NCBI RefSeq assembly: GCF_019334345.1
Contig: NZ_JAHWQX010000003.1
Location: 620,001 to 684,000, forward strand
DNA length: 64,000 bases
Reading direction: 5' to 3'
Source: Neohoeflea coraliihabitans
Lineage (GTDB): Bacteria; Pseudomonadota; Alphaproteobacteria; Rhizobiales; Rhizobiaceae
Positions within the stretch are counted from its first letter, which is position 1. Each line of letters starts with the position of its first letter. The position numbers and the translations under genes are program-made. A model generated the notes under the pieces. The model was not told the DNA's origin and made no database searches. It worked only from the letters and a program-made list of their open reading frames with translations. Below, piece by piece: positions 61,924-64,000 of this stretch.

Positions 61924-62682
61924 GTGTTGGCAAAACTGCAGCATCTCTACGAAGGCCATTCCGCCGCCGCGCATCGTTTTCGCTATGCTCTCCTGGCATT
62001 CGATCTGGCCACCATCCTCTACGTCATCGTCACCTCCTTCCTGCCGAGCCATACAATCATCGAACGCATCGATTTCGTCGTCGGCCTTCTGATCCTGGTG
62101 GATTTCCTGGCGCGGCTCTATGTCGAGCGCAACATGCGCCTTTTGTTCCGACCGGCGACATGGGCCGATCTGATCGCCATGGCGTCGTTCCTGGCGCCGA
62201 TCGCCGGAGAGGGTTTCGGCTTTCTGCGCATTCTGCGCACCTTGCGCCTCCTGCACAGCTATCAGCTGCTCGTCCGGCTGCGCAAAGACCTGTTCTATTT
62301 CCGCAGCAACGAGGAGGTGATCCTCGCCCTGATCAACATGATGGTGTTCCTGTTTGTCACCACCGGGCTGATCTATGCGTTGCAATTCAACGTCAACCCG
62401 GACATCCGCAACTATGCGGATGCGCTCTATTTCACCGTCACCACGCTGACCACCACCGGGTTTGGCGATATCACGCTGACGGGAACCACCGGGCGACTGT
62501 TGTCGGTCGGGGTGATGATCGTCGGCGTGACGTTGTTCCTGCGGCTGGCGCAGGTGCTGTTCCGGCCGACCAAGGTGCGTGAGGAGTGCGAGACCTGCGG
62601 CTTGCAGCTGCATGATGCCGATGCCGTGCATTGCAAACATTGCGGCACGACGATCCACATCGACACCGAAGGCGTGTACTGA
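61924..62682 (+). CDS. Potassium-channel-like ion transporter with C-terminal zinc ribbon
   Basis: A 252-residue membrane protein of the voltage-gated cation channel fold. Four helices with an S4-like arginine-bearing segment (LRILRTLRLLHSYQLLVRLRK in pattern, about 102-122) precede a pore region whose selectivity sequence is TTTGFGD. The C-terminal 30 residues form CETCG...CKHCG, a four-cysteine zinc ribbon instead of the usual RCK domain. The GTG start has AAGGAG about 12 bases upstream, slightly far. Potassium conduction is likely from the pore motif; gating by zinc or redox is only a possibility. Confidence 0.83.
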   Translation: MLAKLQHLYEGHSAAAHRFRYALLAFDLATILYVIVTSFLPSHTIIERIDFVVGLLILVDFLARLYVERNMRLLFRPATWADLIAMASFLAPIAGEGFGFLRILRTLRLLHSYQLLVRLRKDLFYFRSNEEVILALINMMVFLFVTTGLIYALQFNVNPDIRNYADALYFTVTTLTTTGFGDITLTGTTGRLLSVGVMIVGVTLFLRLAQVLFRPTKVREECETCGLQLHDADAVHCKHCGTTIHIDTEGVY

Positions 62683-62760
62683 CCCCGGGTCGTCGCTCCG
62701 GCTGTGGACAGGCCGCACCCGGCTAGAGATTCCTTCCGCCCGCTGCGATAGGCTGGCGCC

Positions 62761-63609
62761 ATGACCCCATCGCGCGACATTTCCCGGCTGGTCGAAATCA
62801 TGCAGCTTCTGCGTGATCCCGAGGACGGCTGTCCCTGGGACGTCAAGCAGGATTTCGAAAGCATCAAGCCCTACACGATCGAGGAGGCCTATGAGGTCGC
62901 CGACGCGATCGAGCGGGCCGATTACGACGATCTGTGTGACGAACTGGGCGATCTGCTGCTGCAGGTGGTGTTTCACGCCCGCATGGCGGAGGAAGCCGGC
63001 CATTTTGCGTTTGGCGACGTGGTTTCGGCGATCACCGCCAAGATGATTCGCCGGCATCCGCATGTGTTTGCCGTATCCGACGCCGACAGCCCGGAATTGG
63101 TGAAGACCCAGTGGGCGGACATCAAGGCCGCGGAAAAGGCCGAGCGGGCGCGCCGGCGCGCCGAGCGCGATCTGCCATCCGAGGACCCTGCGGAGCACCT
63201 CGACAGCGTGCCGCGCAGCCTGCCGGCTCTGATGGAGGCGGTGAAATTGCAGGACAGCGCCAGCCGGGTCGGATTCGACTGGGGCGCGGCCGGTCCGGTG
63301 CTCGACAAGATCGAGGAGGAAATCGCCGAATTGCGCAGTGCCATCGCCGAGGGAGCCCATGACGCGGCTGCCGAGGAGCTGGGCGATGTGATGTTTGCGC
63401 TTGCCAATCTCGGCCGGCACCTGAAAACCGATGCGGAAATGGCGCTGCGCGGCACCAACAGCAAATTCCGGCGGCGCTTTGCGCATATCGAGGCGCAGCT
63501 GGGCCGTGAAGGCAGGACGCTTGAGGCCGCAACACTCGCCGAGATGGAGGCCTACTGGCAGGATGCCAAGCGGGTCGAGCGTCAGGCGCGCGCGGCGAAA
63601 GCCGAGTAG
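62761..63609 (+). CDS. mazG: Nucleoside triphosphate pyrophosphohydrolase MazG
   Basis: A 282-residue all-alpha NTP pyrophosphatase with two MazG repeats. The first has the signature CPWDVKQDFESIKPYTIEEAYE and DELGDLLLQVVFH; the second has EEEIAEL and EELGDVMFALANLGRHL. Acidic residues of each ExxE/ExxD set would bind magnesium. It lowers non-canonical NTP or ppGpp-related pools in E. coli. It converges on hflX with a 12-base gap. Confidence 0.96.
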   Translation: MTPSRDISRLVEIMQLLRDPEDGCPWDVKQDFESIKPYTIEEAYEVADAIERADYDDLCDELGDLLLQVVFHARMAEEAGHFAFGDVVSAITAKMIRRHPHVFAVSDADSPELVKTQWADIKAAEKAERARRRAERDLPSEDPAEHLDSVPRSLPALMEAVKLQDSASRVGFDWGAAGPVLDKIEEEIAELRSAIAEGAHDAAAEELGDVMFALANLGRHLKTDAEMALRGTNSKFRRRFAHIEAQLGREGRTLEAATLAEMEAYWQDAKRVERQARAAKAE

Positions 63610-63621
63610 AGGCGCCGCGCG

Positions 63622-64000
63622 TCAGTCCTCATCGCCATCCTCATCGTCGGACGCGGCGCGATAAAGCCCGAGCCGGCGGTCGAGCTCGGCGGAGGCGGCC
63701 AGCGTAATCTCGATTTCGAGGTCGACGGCGCCGTCTTCACGGTCGGTGCGTTCAAGCACGCGGCTGTGCTCGTAGAGCCAGGGCAGATCCGACATGCGTT
63801 CGGGCGAAACCGTCACCGACCGCGGCTGCAATGCGCCGGAAATCTCCGTTTCGATCCGTTCGAGCAGCCGGTCGGTGCCCTCCCCGGTCAGAGCCGACAC
63901 GGCTATCGCATCCTCGGTGGCCTGCGCGCGGCGGGTGAGATCATCGGCGGCTTCAGGGGACAGGCGATCGATCTTGTTCCAGATCTCGATCAGCCGGCGG
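63622..64000 (-). CDS. hflX: GTPase HflX, C-terminal part
   Basis: The 3' 126 codons of a gene cut by the window edge. The NKxD guanine-specificity motif is visible in LIEIWNKIDRLSP and the G5 element in VSALTGEGTDRLL, followed by the HflX C-terminal domain (LPWLYEHSRVLERTDRED). HflX is a ribosome-associated GTPase that splits stalled ribosomes. The acidic end (DDEDGDED) is a tail extension. The Walker A region lies outside the window. Confidence 0.85.
   Translation of the reverse strand, partial: RRLIEIWNKIDRLSPEAADDLTRRAQATEDAIAVSALTGEGTDRLLERIETEISGALQPRSVTVSPERMSDLPWLYEHSRVLERTDREDGAVDLEIEITLAASAELDRRLGLYRAASDDEDGDED

Noticed and set aside
1-64000. CRISPR arrays, insertion sequences or prophage
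   Set aside because: No spaced direct-repeat array, transposase, integrase or phage structural gene was recognised on either strand.

Overview
The window reads as chromosomal DNA of a GC-rich alphaproteobacterium, most likely a member of the Hyphomicrobiales (Rhizobiales). The basis is a rhizobial-type phosphatidylcholine synthase (pcs), an ALAS-type hemA, an IalB-family protein, a sox regulatory block in the soxSRT//soxVW arrangement known from Pseudaminobacter, and an aerobic-type fused indolepyruvate oxidoreductase. The genus cannot be fixed from the sequence alone. Genes are dense on both strands. Every annotated CDS is open except soxW and hflX, which are cut by the window edges.

Region 1 (1-4.1 kb) is the regulatory and maturation end of a thiosulfate-oxidation (sox) locus: soxV-soxW leave leftward and soxS-soxR-soxT leave rightward from a shared promoter with two palindromes, and a Tat-exported metallo-hydrolase follows. 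The sox structural genes probably lie to the left of the window. Region 2 (4.2-15.4 kb) holds hemA, a polyamine-type glutamine synthetase/aminotransferase pair, a four-gene BMP-type (nucleoside-like) ABC importer, a quinone oxidoreductase and pcs. Region 3 (15.6-35.4 kb) is mostly housekeeping: a UbiH-like hydroxylase, an AEC transporter, hspQ, ialB, an aldo/keto reductase, a YejA-like binding protein, a DsbA-like protein, mfd, sdhE, recG, a DUF502 protein, glmS, glmU, an EamA transporter and a second CcdA.

Region 4 (35.7-39 kb) begins with tRNA-Lys(TTT) and is gene-poor, with a YqaA-like membrane protein, two tiny coupled reading frames and a PilZ-like protein; creatininase-family and flavodoxin-fold genes follow. 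Region 5 (39-61.1 kb) is the most interesting part: a 22-kb catabolic island. It encodes a branched-chain-type (Liv) ABC importer, a CoA ligase, a class III CoA transferase, an acyl-CoA dehydrogenase, an enoyl-CoA hydratase, a MaoC hydratase, two SDRs, a fused 2-oxoacid oxidoreductase, a D-2-hydroxyacid-type FAD dehydrogenase, a divergent shikimate-dehydrogenase-like enzyme, a DapA-fold enzyme, an old-yellow enzyme, a CurA-like reductase and one TetR regulator. Four copies of one near-palindromic site (core ACTTGCATGTMAGT) sit in front of four of its transcription units. I infer a TetR regulon for uptake and CoA-dependent breakdown of an unidentified, possibly alicyclic, hydroxy- or oxo-acid.

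Region 6 (61.2-64 kb) has a periplasmic DsrE-like protein, a potassium-channel-like protein with a zinc-ribbon tail, mazG and the 3' end of hflX. Short tandem duplications occur repeatedly in the window (soxS, upstream of glmS, upstream of the aldo/keto reductase, the EamA N-terminus, the end of hspQ). No insertion sequence, CRISPR array or rRNA was seen.
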